Made by a program: the position numbers and the translations under genes. Below are positions 24,201 through 35,999 of a stretch of DNA of 64,000 bases, in pieces. The notes beneath the pieces were generated by a model. The model did no database searches, was not told the origin of the DNA, and saw only the letters and a list, made by a program, of their open reading frames with translations. Source of the stretch: Abelmoschus esculentus (Eukaryota > Streptophyta > Magnoliopsida > Malvales > Malvaceae); contig JAUCBN010000037.1 of assembly GCA_035048815.1 (NCBI GenBank), positions 11,746,001 through 11,810,000 on the forward strand. Direction: 5' to 3'. Numbering within the stretch: the stretch's first letter is position 1; every line of letters begins with the position of its first letter.

Positions 24201-25164
24201 CGTCTCCCTTAGCTAGATTCCTTCTCTTTTGCAGTCCCTGTACAGAAGTACAAATGTGAGAACCACAAACGGTATCTAATACCCAAGAAGAAGATGTTGG
24301 CAGATTCACATCGATAACATAAATACCTGAAGCAGATGCACCATCTGCTTTTGCCTTCTTGACCTCTTCAAGGTAAATGGGGCAATTTCTTTTCTAGTGT
24401 CCGGTCTTATTGCAGTGGAAACATTTTCCTTCCTTGCTAACTCCCCCTTTGGGTTTCAGTGCATCATGTCCTTTGGGTATAGGCTTACCTTTACCCTTGT
24501 ACTTTGCCACTGCCTTTCCCTTTCCTTTGTCCTTGCGGACCATCAGAATGGGCTTAGGTCCACCCTTAGACATATTTTTCTCAGCAGTTCGTAACATGCC
24601 AAGTAACTGTGGCAAAGTTTTGTTAATTTCATTCATGTTGAAATTAAGGAAAAATTGGTTGAAGCTATTCGACAACGATTGCAGAATAACATCAGTAGCC
24701 AATTCATCCTTGAGAGGAAAACCTTGCTTTTCCAACGTTTGGATATAGCCTATCATCTTAATGAAATGAGCTCCTACAGGAGATCCCTCTACCATTTTGC
24801 ACTGAAATAGAGATTTAGAGGTCTCATACCTCTGTTGACGTGCTTACTCCTCATATATTTCTTTGAGGTTTTGAATCATCTCATATGAAACCATGTCCTC
24901 ATGTTGCTTCTAAAGATCAGGAGTCATGGTAGCAAGCATAAGACATCCGACATCTAACATGTCATCCATATGTTTCTTAAACTTGTCTTTGTCAGCTCTA
25001 GAAGCATTAGTTGCCGGTTCATCAGGAACAGGTTCTTCAATGACATATTCCTTTCTTTCCTATTTGAGAACAATTCTCAAATTGCGGAACCAATCAAGGA
25101 AGTTTATGCCGTTGAGTTTCTCCTTCTCAAGGAGTGATCGTAGTGATATAGTGTTGTTTGCCAT
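21229..25164 (-). pseudogene. Copia gag-pol polyprotein, one frame with seven stops
   Basis: Starts MANNTISLRSLLEKEKLNG and stays in one frame for about 1,310 codons to a normal stop at 21229. Order: gag; zinc knuckle CFHCNKTGH-x-KRNC (24430-24385); protease with WVLDTVCGSHIC (DTV in place of DSG or DTG); integrase with HCRLGHISEKRISKLH, DDFSRYGYIYLM and SDRGGEYLS; RT with DVKTAFLNGKLEEDVYM and YVDDILIIGND; RNase H with CTRPDVSYAL and ADSTTKAEYIAAS. Internal stops: 25060 TAG, 24910 TAG, 24844 TAA, 24394 TAG, 23503 TGA, 22072 TGA, 21616 TGA. No frameshift is needed. The gag-protease-integrase-RT order defines Ty1/copia; the sublineage is not assigned. Confidence 0.92.
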
Positions 25165-25673
25165 TTAGATCTACAACAATGGAAATAAATAATATAAATT
25201 TACCAATTTGATATATTATAAATAGGTCTTTGTTTATAAAATACTCTCACTATTTTGTTCAAAATTAAAAAAAAAAACTCTCATTTTTAATTTTGGAAAA
25301 ATTCGACGAAAATTTTTCTAGTGAGCGAGGATCCATAATTCACCAATTTCCTAAATCAGCTTTGGCTTTTTCTTTTAGGATATAGGTTATTTAGGTAAGT
25401 AACCCTTTACTAATTACATCTCATGTAACTCCTCCATTTGGTGAACAACTCTGTTCAGTCATCTCATGACTTAACCAAATACTTAGGCTTTAGGTTTCTA
25501 ATCCTATTAGAATAACCTAACTAAGTTATTACCAATATTTCGACCGACGAATATCACTTGCTTATTCTTCGCGTTTAACCAAGATGGACTTATGTGTCAA
25601 TGCTTTGGCAAAACCCACATAAGATGGATCAAGGACTTAACGAGGGCAATCCAGAGAGCAGCGGGACACCCCA
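25165..25673 (-). other. Copia untranslated leader
   Basis: No gene. AT-rich leader between 5' LTR and gag start. I could not recognise the usual initiator-Met primer site next to the LTR; the inner flank reads TGGGGTGTCCCGCTGC on the minus strand. Confidence 0.6.
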
Positions 25674-27098
25674 TGGCGCAGCGGAACAAAATTACGACGG
25701 TCTTTCCAGTGATCCATGTACGTTTAATCCGAAATCGGGAGGAAGAGATGTGATAACTTACATTGGGTTCCTTGATAAACAGCAAAGACAACAATGGGAT
25801 CTGTTGCAGTTACGATCGTTCAACAATCGAATCTTTAGCCTCCACGAATATCGTCTTGGCCTCTACTCAGTTCACCCGGTTGAGAGAGCAAATCTCGAAA
25901 AACTGTTTTTCGTGATTCTAGGGTTTGGAATTCGGAATTCTATGTTATGGCTGCTAGACCAAAGATCCTTTATATAGGTGTAACCCTAGGTATAAGAGTT
26001 TGATTCCGAATTTGTTTATAGGAAATAATTATTTTAATTATTTCCTTAAATTTCGGAATCTATATATTTAATTCGAATTTAAAAGGGATATAATTACTTT
26101 AATTATATCCTTTATTAAAATTCAGGATTAAATATATTCTTCTTATACTTATATATATTTTTGCTCCTTTTCAACCATTGGGTGTGACCCTGTAGGCTCA
26201 TTGTAACGTTAGTAGTAATATTAGAACAATTCTAATATAACAAACAATGAGTGACATCTAGCAATATATCATTGTCATCTAAGTTACAAGAGATCATGAT
26301 TCAATATATCATGTCCGTGACCAACTATCTTAATGTATTATATACTTTTGTCCTTTTATATCTTTAATAGGCACAAGTCTTGGAATAGTCACACTTGTAT
26401 AACCTATTTTAATGTTTCTTGATATCTAGAGTGGACTACTTTTAATGAATAATTTGTGATATCTCATATCAACGTATTCAAGCATGGCCATGCATTTCTA
26501 GTCTCACTCAATCAAGTGGCCTTTGATATATTTTCCTATTATGTAGGAAGGATAAATCCTATCTTGATCATTCACATCTCACTACATACATTGTAATATG
26601 TCCAATGTTAGTTTTTATAGTGTAACTAATTACGCGACACGTTTAACTGCATCAAAACATAAAACAACATATGTTGAGATAGTAATAATCTCAAGTCTAA
26701 GGACCATACATATAATTGTCGCTATGAGCAATATCGTGACCGTCACATAATAATCCAAGATATATGCTCATAGTGGGTCAATCCAATATATTATTCACTA
26801 TTAATATATTCATGTATTAATTCTGACATCTCTATGTCAATGACAACTCATTGTCATCAATTAATCACATGTTAGTCTTAAGCGTATTATTATTGTCCAT
26901 ACCCATAATAATACTTGACTAAGGATCTTTTAATAATAATACATGTATTATTATATGGACATTATTGTTTCTCAGTTTATGTTATACATTGACACATATA
27001 TCTGAAAACAACAATGGCAATGCCTTTATTCAATAAAATTGGTAAATAAAAGTATAGTTACAATCATCATATGATTGGTCTTTGGGCATACTCTAACA
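25674..27098 (-). repeat. Copia 5' LTR
   Basis: Pair of 19790-21214. Right end CTCTAACA abuts chromovirus gag sequence (CCTAGAACCTCC). Confidence 0.88.
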
Positions 27099-27433
27099 CC
27101 TAGAACCTCCTCTCCACCCAAACTAAGAAGTCTCTCTAGTGGCAACCCAGTGCCCTTACCCTGAGGTGATGCTACAGCTTGTGCCCCGGTTACGACTACC
27201 TGAAAAGCTCCGGCTATAGCCTGAATGAACGGGGTCATATCTATACCGGCCGGACCTTGGCCAACCTGAGGCCCAACACCTCCAACATTCTCTTCCCCGC
27301 CCTCTTGAGGTGGTGGCACATCCTCTACATATACATTCTGGGCACCCTCAACATCCTCTGATACATATTCGTCCTCAATAACAACCTCGGGCTCTACAGC
27401 CGTAGCCCTAGGCCTGCCCCTCCGCCTCAACAT
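27099..27433 (-). pseudogene. Chromovirus gag N-terminus
   Basis: Begins MLRRRGRPRATAVEPEVVIE, followed by an acidic stretch and a glycine/proline-rich stretch, then FIQAIAGAFQ and LERLLSLGGEEVLG, where the copia element cuts in. The frame is the same as at 19783 and below, so the two pieces were one gene. The arginine-rich start and acidic linker are typical of Del/Tekay gag. The start is the first ATG after a leader of about 320 bp. Confidence 0.82.
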
Positions 27434-27774
27434 ACCGAGCAAGAGAGATAACAACTACAAACAAGATAAACATACAAGATTGAGTTAGCAAAGGCGAGGG
27501 TCCAAGGTGTTCAAGTATTCCTTTAAAGAAAATCATTTTTCAATAATGTAATATTAGCAATGGGATCCGACAACTATGTTTTTACACGATAAACAACTCA
27601 ACATAAACTTACGAACACCGTATAATGCAACCAACAATCAACATGGCATATACAATCACCTTGCAAGGCAAGCACCGAGATTTTGTAACCAAACGCTGTA
27701 AACTTACCTCATTTACCTGTCAACGTCACGGAAACGATCTGAGAGCCTTGAATCGAGGCTCTAATACCAATAAA
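27434..27774 (-). other. Chromovirus leader with tRNA-Met type primer site
   Basis: No gene. Minus-strand TTGGTATTAGAGCC at 27757-27770 resembles the initiator-Met primer site TGGTATCAGAGC and lies four bases inside the LTR end at 27775. Confidence 0.72.
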
Positions 27775-28972
27775 TGTAACCCCCTTGACCCGGCCTAGTC
27801 GCAAGGCCGACCCGAGGGGGCTACACGGGGATTACCGAAGTCAAGTCTGAAGACCCAACTCTAATAACCAACCCTAGAAAGCCTTTCCGAGCCCAAACGA
27901 CCAACGTATCTGCACACGGGCTCTAAACCAACCTTATTTGGCTTGCAGAAAGCCTGAAGTCTCAAAACGACATTAGTGTATCGGTACAAGGCGAAAACGA
28001 AAGCCCCTACATCTGGACGATTTTAAAGCATAAACAGCTAAGGACTAACCCAACAACCATATACAAGCATACTTAACATTCATAAGACATTATAGAACTC
28101 AAGGATCAGGTTACACATGCTTGAAACTCATATACATCCATTCGAATCATGCTCAAGCAACAAGACATAATATTCATACATAAAAGACTTCAAACAACAT
28201 CAAAGATAACATCCACCTAACCATAACTTCAAAACATAAATCAACATAGGAGTCAAACAACGCTCCTAACAACATAACATATCTCATTGCTAGCTAATCC
28301 ATTACTGCAACTAAATCATACTTGAGCTAACGAGCAACATGCTTGGACGCCCTTCCTCGCACCGTGCTAACTCCCGAGCTAACGATCTGCATTGTCGGAA
28401 AACGAGAGTGTAAGCAAAAATGCTTAATGAGCAGAACTCAAAAATGTAACTACAACAATGCAAGGTTTAAGCTTTATTTGAAAATAAAGACTAACATCAT
28501 TTCGTACATCTTACATCATAGCATCTTACAATTTACGAGAGCAATCAAAGTCCACAACATAAAATAAAAACACATATTCATTGCAATTAAGATAAGTATG
28601 TTGGCAAACTCGGTTATTATACACGGATATGCGAAAACATCTTACACGCATACGAATTTATCTGGCACAGCCGAATTTATCTTACATGTATACGAGTTTT
28701 GTCTAACACGACCAAATTTATCTGACACGTATGCGAATTTTTTCTCATAGTGCACACTGTTCTTACATCCTATTGGTCGACCAATTATACCCGGTATGAC
28801 TCAATGAATGCCAACATCATTACCATAATATTATCTTACAAATCTTACATCTTACACCTCTTACTGGTCTTACATAGCCACCCGACTATATTTCTTACCA
28901 TACTCGAGTGGTCTTACTTACCACTTACAAGAATAACCTACAACATCTTATAGTTACCTTACAAATATCTCA
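27775..28972 (-). repeat. Chromovirus 5' LTR, truncated by E2a
   Basis: Starts TGTAACCCCCTTGACC, related to the ends of solo LTR copies A-C. Between about 28600 and 28745 it holds degenerate short repeats containing ATACGAATTTATCT. It is interrupted at 28972 by the E2a LTR; the sequence expected next (CATGGCATATT, from 16926) is absent. Confidence 0.78.
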
Positions 28973-30296
28973 TGATAAATGCTCAACTCACTATCACTTT
29001 TTACACCTTTTATGGGCATTAATCACTAAATTTACACCCACTCGGACCAAAGCATATACTTAATGTGATATATTTAGGAGTTATGATTATAGAGATGATA
29101 TTTAAAGAAAAGGCAAGTTTTATTGCATTTTTATATCTGTGCAGGAGAAACTAGTGCTGCGGCAGCAACGTGGCCGAGGCAGGACCTGATGCCGAGGCAG
29201 CAGCAGAAAGACAAGAATATTGTAGGCGATCAGAAGAGAAAAATCCAAGGGACATTTCTAGACATGCAGCACATGGATCGGAGCTGGATAGCACGAAGAA
29301 AAGCCCAAAACAAGGCCACGCGAGAAAGCTTCTTAATTAGAATAAACTTGGAAATATTTTATTTATGTACATGACTTGTTCCCTACTCCAAGTTATATTC
29401 TACTTAGGAAAGTTTTGCCCTAGGCCAAGCCTATATAAGACCTAGTCGTCTTAGGGAATAGAAGAGCCGATTCATAGAGAGTTCACCCTAAGACACATTG
29501 TTTTCTTTCTCTCAAATTATGTTCTAAGCTTTCTTAGGGTTTAGGTGAAGGTTGTTAAGTATTTGTGAAAGGAGATTGTACTTTGTTCTTTGTTTCATGC
29601 AATAAAACTATGAAGGTTTGCTTATCCTTTGCCATTCTTTGTTCTTGCATTCAAGCTCGGGAGAGAAGTTTGTGAGTAATCTATTTATCTAGACTCGGGA
29701 GAGTTAGATTCACGAAAAGGATAAGTACGATGTTTCAATCGAGAAATATTAACTCGGCCTAGGGGTAGGTTAAGAGTTTCAGCGGCTAAAAGAAGTGTGA
29801 GATTGGTTGGTGAGTATAATTGATTCACGCCGGGAGGTATCATCAAGGACTAGTCATCAACAGTACTTCGACTTAGGGATAAGCGGAGTCATCCAAGGAC
29901 AATTTGCCGAACTTTGGTAAAGTTCACCCACGAGCAAGGGATTGCCGCGGCGGATAGTATCGTTGCTGCTAAGGCAGTAATCTACAGTACTGCCGAGAAA
30001 GTGATATACAATTTCATTGGACAAAGACAAGTCAATCAATTCCGCAATACAACGCAACTGGATCCTAACCTCTCTCTATTAATGAGATCTCATCTTTATT
30101 CTTAATTTTCTTTATTTCAATTTATCTAGTTTCATCAAAACCAAAATTACTTGTGTCTTTATTTTTACAGAACAAGAAGACGAAGAAGACATATTAAGTA
30201 TACCAATCCCTGTGGAGACGATACACGATAATATTTATCACTTTATTACTTGCGACGTGTTCACTTGCACTAACTGCGCACTTTTGACACGCGACA
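28973..30296 (+). repeat. E2a 5' LTR (1324 bp)
   Basis: TGATAAATGCTCAAC ... GACACGCGACA. TATA box TATATAAG at 29432-29439 and AATAAA at 29601-29606 put the R region at about 29465-29625. GC-rich motif clusters lie at 29155-29206 and 29941-30000. Confidence 0.9.
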
Positions 30297-30302
30297 AATT
30301 TT

Positions 30303-30320
30303 TGGTGGCGCTGCCGGGGA
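30303..30320 (+). other. E2a primer binding site (tRNA-Asp type, mutated)
   Basis: TGGTGGCGCTGCCGGGGA against the family form TGGCGCCGTTGCCGGGGA; the 3' half is conserved. Confidence 0.8.
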
Positions 30321-30398
30321 TTGGCAACTAAATTTTGTTTTCTTTATTTTCTTGTTTCTTTTTTTTTATTTTTATTTTACTTTGGTTTTTCTTGGTGT

Positions 30399-32968
30399 AT
30401 GACCAGGGCCAACCCAACCAACCCTTTGTACGAGTTAGACCCAGAGATCGAACGTACACGGCAAAGGGTGAGGAGACAAATCCAAGAAGCTATGGCAGAT
30501 CATCCGGCAGGATAAAACATATCTGCCGGCAATGGAGGTCTTCCTCCGCCACCAGGGCCGCGACATCTCACTGTTAGAGACTTCCTGGAAGAGGATTTAA
30601 ATGGGTTAAACCTAGGAGTCGTTACACCGGAAATAGAAGCAGCCCACTTTGAACTAAAACCTATCATGTTCAATATGCTCAACACTATTGGACAGTTTGG
30701 TGGGTCTGTGACTGAAGATGCAAGGCAGCACCTCAAGTCCTTCATGGAGATATGCAATTCCTTCAAAATCCAAGGAGTCCATGAAGATGTCTTGAGATTG
30801 AAATTATTCCCCTATTCACTGAGGGATAGGGCAAAAGCCTGGTTAAATAGCATTCCAGCAGGATCTATTGGATTTTCGAGTGAACTCTGTCGTGATTTTA
30901 TTACACGTTTTAATCCTACAAATTTATACGATCGAATTCGTAATGAAATCACTTCTTTTCGACAGGCAAATGATGAACCGATGTACGAGGCATGGGAGCG
31001 CTACAGGGAGTCACTGCACAAGTGTCCTTTGCATGGATTTCCCCTATGGACACAAGTCACCATGTTTTATAATGCCACAAATTCCCCGACAAGGATGATG
31101 TTAGATGCATCGGCAAACAGAACCCTCCTTGATAAAGCACCTGAGGAAGCTATTGAGATACTAAACAAAATCGCAAAGAATGATTTTCAATTCCCTACAT
31201 CTAGGCGAGGAGGAGTAAGACACCAAGCCACGGTGAATGAGTTAGACACATCAAATTCAGTGGCAGCACAATTGGCCTCTCTTACCAAGATGGTGCAAAA
31301 TTTGCAACTACAACAAAATACCCATGAGGTTAAGGTGATTGATTCTTTTTGTGATTTATGTGGAGGTAACCACAATTCTTCTGACTGTATGAATCAAGAA
31401 ACCGGCATGTATGTTGGAAACTATAACCGAACCAATATGATGTCCAATACATACAATCCCTCATGGAAGAGGCATCCAAACCTATCATGGAGCAATCCTA
31501 ACAATGCCTTAAACCCAACCACCTAACCCTCAGGATTCCAACAACCAATGCAAAATCTGCCGCAACAGCAGGTCCAGCAGCCAATGCCGCAACAGCAGAT
31601 ACAACAGCAATCGGTAAGTTCGTTGGAGAACACTCTCAAAGCCTTTATGATGAAAACAGAATCATACATGACAGAGAACAGTAATTTCATCAAAAGGACA
31701 GATGCTATCATGAACAAGACTGAGATGAGGCTGCAAAATCAAGAAGCGGCTATTAAAACTCTAGAAACTCAAGTTGGACAGTTTGTTCAAAATATAAACA
31801 CTAGACCACAAGGAGGACTACCTAGCAATACTGAAGTTGATAAGGTAATGGGCCATGAACAGTGTAAAACAATCACTACTAGGAGTGGTCTACATCTGAA
31901 GGAAAAGACAAACACTCTAGCAGGCCAAGTTCCATCGTCAGACCCAGCAAAAGAGGAGGTTGAACAAACTGATCCTGATAACACTGCCCCAGTAGAGGAC
32001 TCAGCAGCTCCGGAATAGTCTACCGAGACAGCAACAACCCCAGTGGTGCCAGGTATTAAATTCCAAGCTAAAGAAACCCTGGACGAGATGAGACCACCAC
32101 CACCCTTCCCACAAAGATTGAAAAAGCAAAAACAGGAACATCAATTCAAGAAATTTCTTGATATTTTAAAGCAAGTCCACATCAACTTACCATTCGTAGA
32201 GGCAATTGAACAAATGCCTAATTATGCCAAATTCTTAAAAGACATGGTGTCTAAAAGAAAAAGACTAGGTGAGTTCGAAACAGTGGCTGCTACCGAGGGA
32301 TGCATGGCAATACTACACAATCGCATGCCACCAAAACTGAAGGATTCTGGATGCTTTATCATACCTTGTGCGATAGGTAACAACTATGAAGGTAAGGCCC
32401 TATGTGACCTTGGAGCAAGCATCAATCTAATTCCCAAATTTGTCTTCCAAAAGCTTGGTATAGGAAGGGCAAAACCTACAACAGTTATGCTCCAACTTGC
32501 GGATCGATCATATGTGCAACCCGAAGGCAAAATCGAGGACATACTGGTAATAGTTGATAAATTTATTTTTCTCGCTGATTTTCTTGTCCTTGATTTTGAA
32601 GCAGATGATAATGCACCGATCATCTTGGGGAGACCTTTCCTTGCAACTGGACGCACCTTAATTGATGTGGAAAAAGGAGAGTTGACAATGAGGGTTAATG
32701 ACCAACAAGTCAATGCATTCCACAATTTCAAAAAATATAATGATCCATAAGAGTGCAAAGCCATCCACACAACAAACAATGAGGGTTAATTTCCCTTGGC
32801 AGCATGCTCGGTAGGCTATTTGGCAAAAATATCAAGCTCAAAGTGGAAGCAGCACATAAGGATGGACATAAAGCAAAAGGGAGTGGCCAACATCTGAATT
32901 ATAATTCTGGCCAACAAGAGATAAAAACATTAGGAGATGCATTTGCATGCACTCCTCCAGTGACTTAA
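30399..32968 (+). pseudogene. E2a gag-protease
   Basis: Starts MTRANPTNPLYELDPEIERT. A single frame runs to about 32750, broken by stops at 30513, 31524, 32016 and 32748, followed by a frame change before the terminal TPPVT (stop at 32966). Gag core as in siblings, zinc knuckle FCDLCGGNHNSSDC (C-x2-C-x3-H-x4-C) at about 31348-31390, Q-rich linker, then protease with ALCDLGASINLIPKFVFQ and APIILGRPFLATGRTLID. Known Athila-type proteases use DLGA rather than DSG or DTG. No reverse transcriptase follows. The T-rich leader is open in frame upstream of the ATG but has no ATG. Confidence 0.87.
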
Positions 32969-33237
32969 TCTTTTCCCTTTTCTTTTTATATTATTATATT
33001 AGGATTAGATTAGTTTATATTTATTTTTCTATAATTTGTGTTTATGCTTTAAGTATTTTTCTTGTTTGTGTTTAATTTTTATTTAGGATAATAAGCAAGA
33101 ATAAAGGAGAAGTAGTTCATAACAGGAATTCTGCCGAGGCAAAAAATAGTGTCAGAGCCGCAGCAGTTTCAACAGGCAGAACAGTGTAATGGCTAGTCTG
33201 CCGAGATTTCTACCGCGGCAAAAAAGGAAATGGCAGT
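32969..33237 (+). other. E2a spacer, cut by E2b
   Basis: No coding frame. Contains TCTGCCGAGGCA, GCCGCAGCAG and TACCGCGGCA motifs. Ends in GCAGT, the expected target duplication of E2b. Confidence 0.7.
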
Positions 33238-35900
33238 TGATAAGTGCTCAACTCACTTTCACTTTTTACACCTTTTATGGGCATTAATCACTAAATTTAT
33301 ACTCACTCGGACCAATGCATGTACTTAATGTGATATATTTAGAAGTTATGCTTATAAAGATAATATTTACAAAAAAGGCAAGTTTTACTGCATTTTTATA
33401 TCTGTGCAGGAGAAACAAGTGCCGCGGCAGGAACTTGGTTGCGGCAGGACCTGATGCCTAGGCAACATCTTAGAGCCAGGAAGCAAGACTGCAGGCGATC
33501 GAAAGAGAAAAATCCAAGGGACGTTTCTGGACATGAAGCACATGGATCAGAGCTGGCTAGCATGAGGAAAAGCCCAAGACAAGGCCACGCGGGAAAGCCT
33601 CTTAGTTGAATTAAACTTGGAAATATTTTATTTATGTACATGACTTGTTCCCTACTCCAAGTTGTATTGTACTTAGGAAAGGTTTGCGATAGGCCAAGCC
33701 TATATAAGACCTAGTCGTCCAATGTATTAGAGATATACCTAGAGAGTTTTCCCTAAGATTCATTGTTTTCTTTCTTTCAAATTATGTTCTAAGCTTTCTT
33801 AGGATTTAGGTGAAGGTTGTTTAGTATATGTGAGAGGAGATTGTACTTTGTTCTTTGTTTCAATGCAATAAAACTATCAAGGTTTGCTTATCCTTTGCCA
33901 TTCTTTGTTCTTGCATTCAAGCTCGGGAGAGAAGTTTGTGAGTAATCCATTTATCTAGACTCGGGAGAGTTAGATTCACGAAAGGGATAAGTACGGTGTT
34001 TCAATCGCGAAATACTAACTCGGCCTAGGGATATGTTAAGAGTTTCAGTGGCTAAAAGAAGTGTGAGATTGGTTAGTGAGTATTGATAAGTGCTCAACAC
34101 ACTATCACTTTTTACTCCTTTTATGGGCATTAATCACCAAATATACACCCACTCGGACCAATGCATGTGCTTAATATGATATATTTAGAAGTTTTATTCA
34201 TATAGATAATATATATAGAAAAAGGCATGTTTTAGTGCGTTTTCATATCTGTGCAGGAGAACCAGTGCCACGGCAGAGACAAGGCCGAGGCAGGACCTGA
34301 TGCTGAGGCAGCAGAAGAAAGGCAGGAAGCAAGACTATAGGCGATGGAAAGACAAAAATCCAAGGAACGTGTATGAACTTGAAGCCCATGAATCGGAGCA
34401 GGCTAGCACAAGGAAAAGCCCAAGGGAAGACCACGCGGGAAAGCCCCTTAGCCGAATATAAACTTGGAAATATATTATTATTATGTACTTGACTTGTTCC
34501 CTACTCCAGGTTGTATTCTACTTAGGAAAGGTTTGCCCTAGGTCTAGCCTATATAAGGACCTAGCCACCCAATGTACAAGGACACAAAATACCTAGGGAG
34601 AGAGTCGACTTCTACTCTTGTTCTTTCCTCTCCATCATGTTCTAAACCTTCTTAGGGATTAGGTGAAGGTTGTAGAGTATTTGTGAGAGGAGATTGTACT
34701 TTGTCTTTCTTTCAATGCAATAAAGTTATCAAGGTTTGCTTATCCTTTGTTATTCTTTGTTTTCACAATTGAGCTCGAGAGAGGATACTGTGAATCATCC
34801 ATTTATCTAACCTCGGGAGAGTTAGATTCACGAAAGGGGTAAGTACAGTGTTTCAATCGTGAAATACTAACTCGGCCTAGGGATAGGTTAAGAGTTTCAG
34901 CGGCTAAAAGAAGTGTGAGATGGGTTGGTGAGTATAATTGGTTCACGCCGGGAGGTATCATCAACGACTAGTCATCAACAACACTCTGAATTAGGGATAA
35001 GCAGAGTCATCCAAGGACACTTTGCCGAACTTTGGTAAAGTCTGCCCACGAGCAAGGGATTGCCGCGACAGACAGTATTATCGCTGCCAGGGCAGTAAAC
35101 TGCAGTGCTGCTGAGACAGTGATATACGATTGCATTGGACAGAGACAAGTCAATCAATTCCACAATACGACACAACTGGATCCTAGCCCATCTCTCTCTA
35201 CTATTTCAATCTTTTATTTTTATTTAGTTATTTTAGTTTAGATAAATCAACCCAACTCACTTGTGTTTTTATCTTTCTACAGAACAAAGAAGTGAAGAAA
35301 GCATATTAAGTATATCGGTCCTTGAGGAGACGATAACTCGATAATATACTTATCACTTATTACTTGCGATGTGTCCACTTGCACTAAACGCTCACTTTTG
35401 ACACGCGACAAGTATAATTGATTCACGCCGGGAGGTATCATCAAGGACTAGTCATCAACAGTACTTCGACTTAGGGATAAGCGGAGTCATCCAAGGACAC
35501 TTTGCCGAACTTTGGTAAAGTCCATCCACGAGCAAGGGATTGCCGCAGCGGACAGTATCGTTGCTGCCAAGACAGTAATCTGCAGTGTTGCCGAGGCAGT
35601 GATATACAATTGCATTGGGCAGAGACAAGTCAATCAAATCCACAATACAACGCAATTGGATCCTAACCTCTCTCTCTATTAATCAATTCTCATTTACTTA
35701 GTTGTTTTATTTCAATTTAATCAGTTTCATCCAAACCCAAATTACTTGTGTTTTATTTTATTTCTTTTTACAGAGCAAGAAGACAAAGAAGACATATTAA
35801 GTATACTAATCCCTGTAGAGAATATAATCCGATAAATACTTGTCACTTATTACTTGCGATGTGTCCACTTGAACCAACCGCGCACTTTTGACACGCGACA
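33238..35900 (+). repeat. E2b 5' LTR, split by solo LTR S1
   Basis: TGATAAGTGCTCAAC ... ACACGCGACA. Two parts, 33238-34083 and 35416-35900, give 1331 bp without S1 and one AGTAT. It is followed by a primer site and gag, so it is a 5' LTR. TATA box near 33703. Confidence 0.87.
34084..35410 (+). mobile_element. Solo LTR S1 (1327 bp)
   Basis: A complete LTR of the same family flanked by the 5-bp direct repeat AGTAT (34079-34083 and 35411-35415). The host LTR reads continuously across it (GTGAGTAT then AATTGATTCACGCC). No internal sequence remains, consistent with recombination between two LTRs. Confidence 0.93.
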
Positions 35901-35906
35901 AGTTTT

Positions 35907-35924
35907 TGGCGTCGTTGCCGGGGA
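35907..35924 (+). other. E2b primer binding site (tRNA-Asp type)
   Basis: TGGCGTCGTTGCCGGGGA, one change from the family form. Confidence 0.85.
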
Positions 35925-35999
35925 TTGGCAACTAAATTTTATTTTATTTATTTTCTTGTTTCTTTTTTATTTTTATTTTTATTTTGTTTTTCTTGGTGT

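Larger units (their letters stand above)
19790..27098 (-). mobile_element. Complete Ty1/copia element (7309 bp)
   Basis: Two LTRs of 1425 bp each (19790-21214 and 25674-27098) flank a single-frame polyprotein on the minus strand. It lies inside chromovirus gag, whose reading resumes on both sides. LTRs read TGTTAGAGTATGCCC...CTGCGCCA on the minus strand. Flanks are CCCCG (left) and CCTAG (right), at best a decayed target duplication; ACACCCC occurs both outside the left LTR and inside the right one, so the inner boundary could be a few bases off. By eye the LTRs differ at roughly 25-30 sites, about 2 percent. Confidence 0.88.
16770..28972 (-). mobile_element. Del/Tekay-like chromovirus relic
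   Basis: Minus-strand Ty3/gypsy element. From right to left: 5' LTR piece (28972-27775), tRNA-Met type primer site, gag (27433-27099 and 19789-18917), protease and the start of RT (18856-18092), then directly a piece of the other LTR (18091-16770). RNase H, integrase and most of RT are deleted. Two LTR copies are proven by the overlap of about 155 bp between 16770-16925 and 28816-28972. A copia element occupies gag, and Athila-like elements E1 and E2a interrupt the two LTRs. Confidence 0.82.
28973..33237 (+). mobile_element. Athila-like element E2a (5' part)
   Basis: LTR, primer site, gag-protease and part of the spacer, plus strand. At 33238 the LTR of E2b begins inside the spacer, where E2d reads on through CAGTTAAGAATAACGG. 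The left flank is TCTCA; the 3' half should lie beyond the right edge of the window. Confidence 0.82.

Noticed and set aside
27179..27361. Plus-strand frame opposite chromovirus gag
   Set aside because: Antisense shadow of the gag N-terminus, which has clear family features on the minus strand.
30321..30398. A possible hydrophobic signal peptide or membrane segment in front of gag
   Set aside because: The T-rich leader reads as F/L/Y-rich residues in frame but has no ATG; the first ATG is at 30399 (MTRANP), conserved in all copies.
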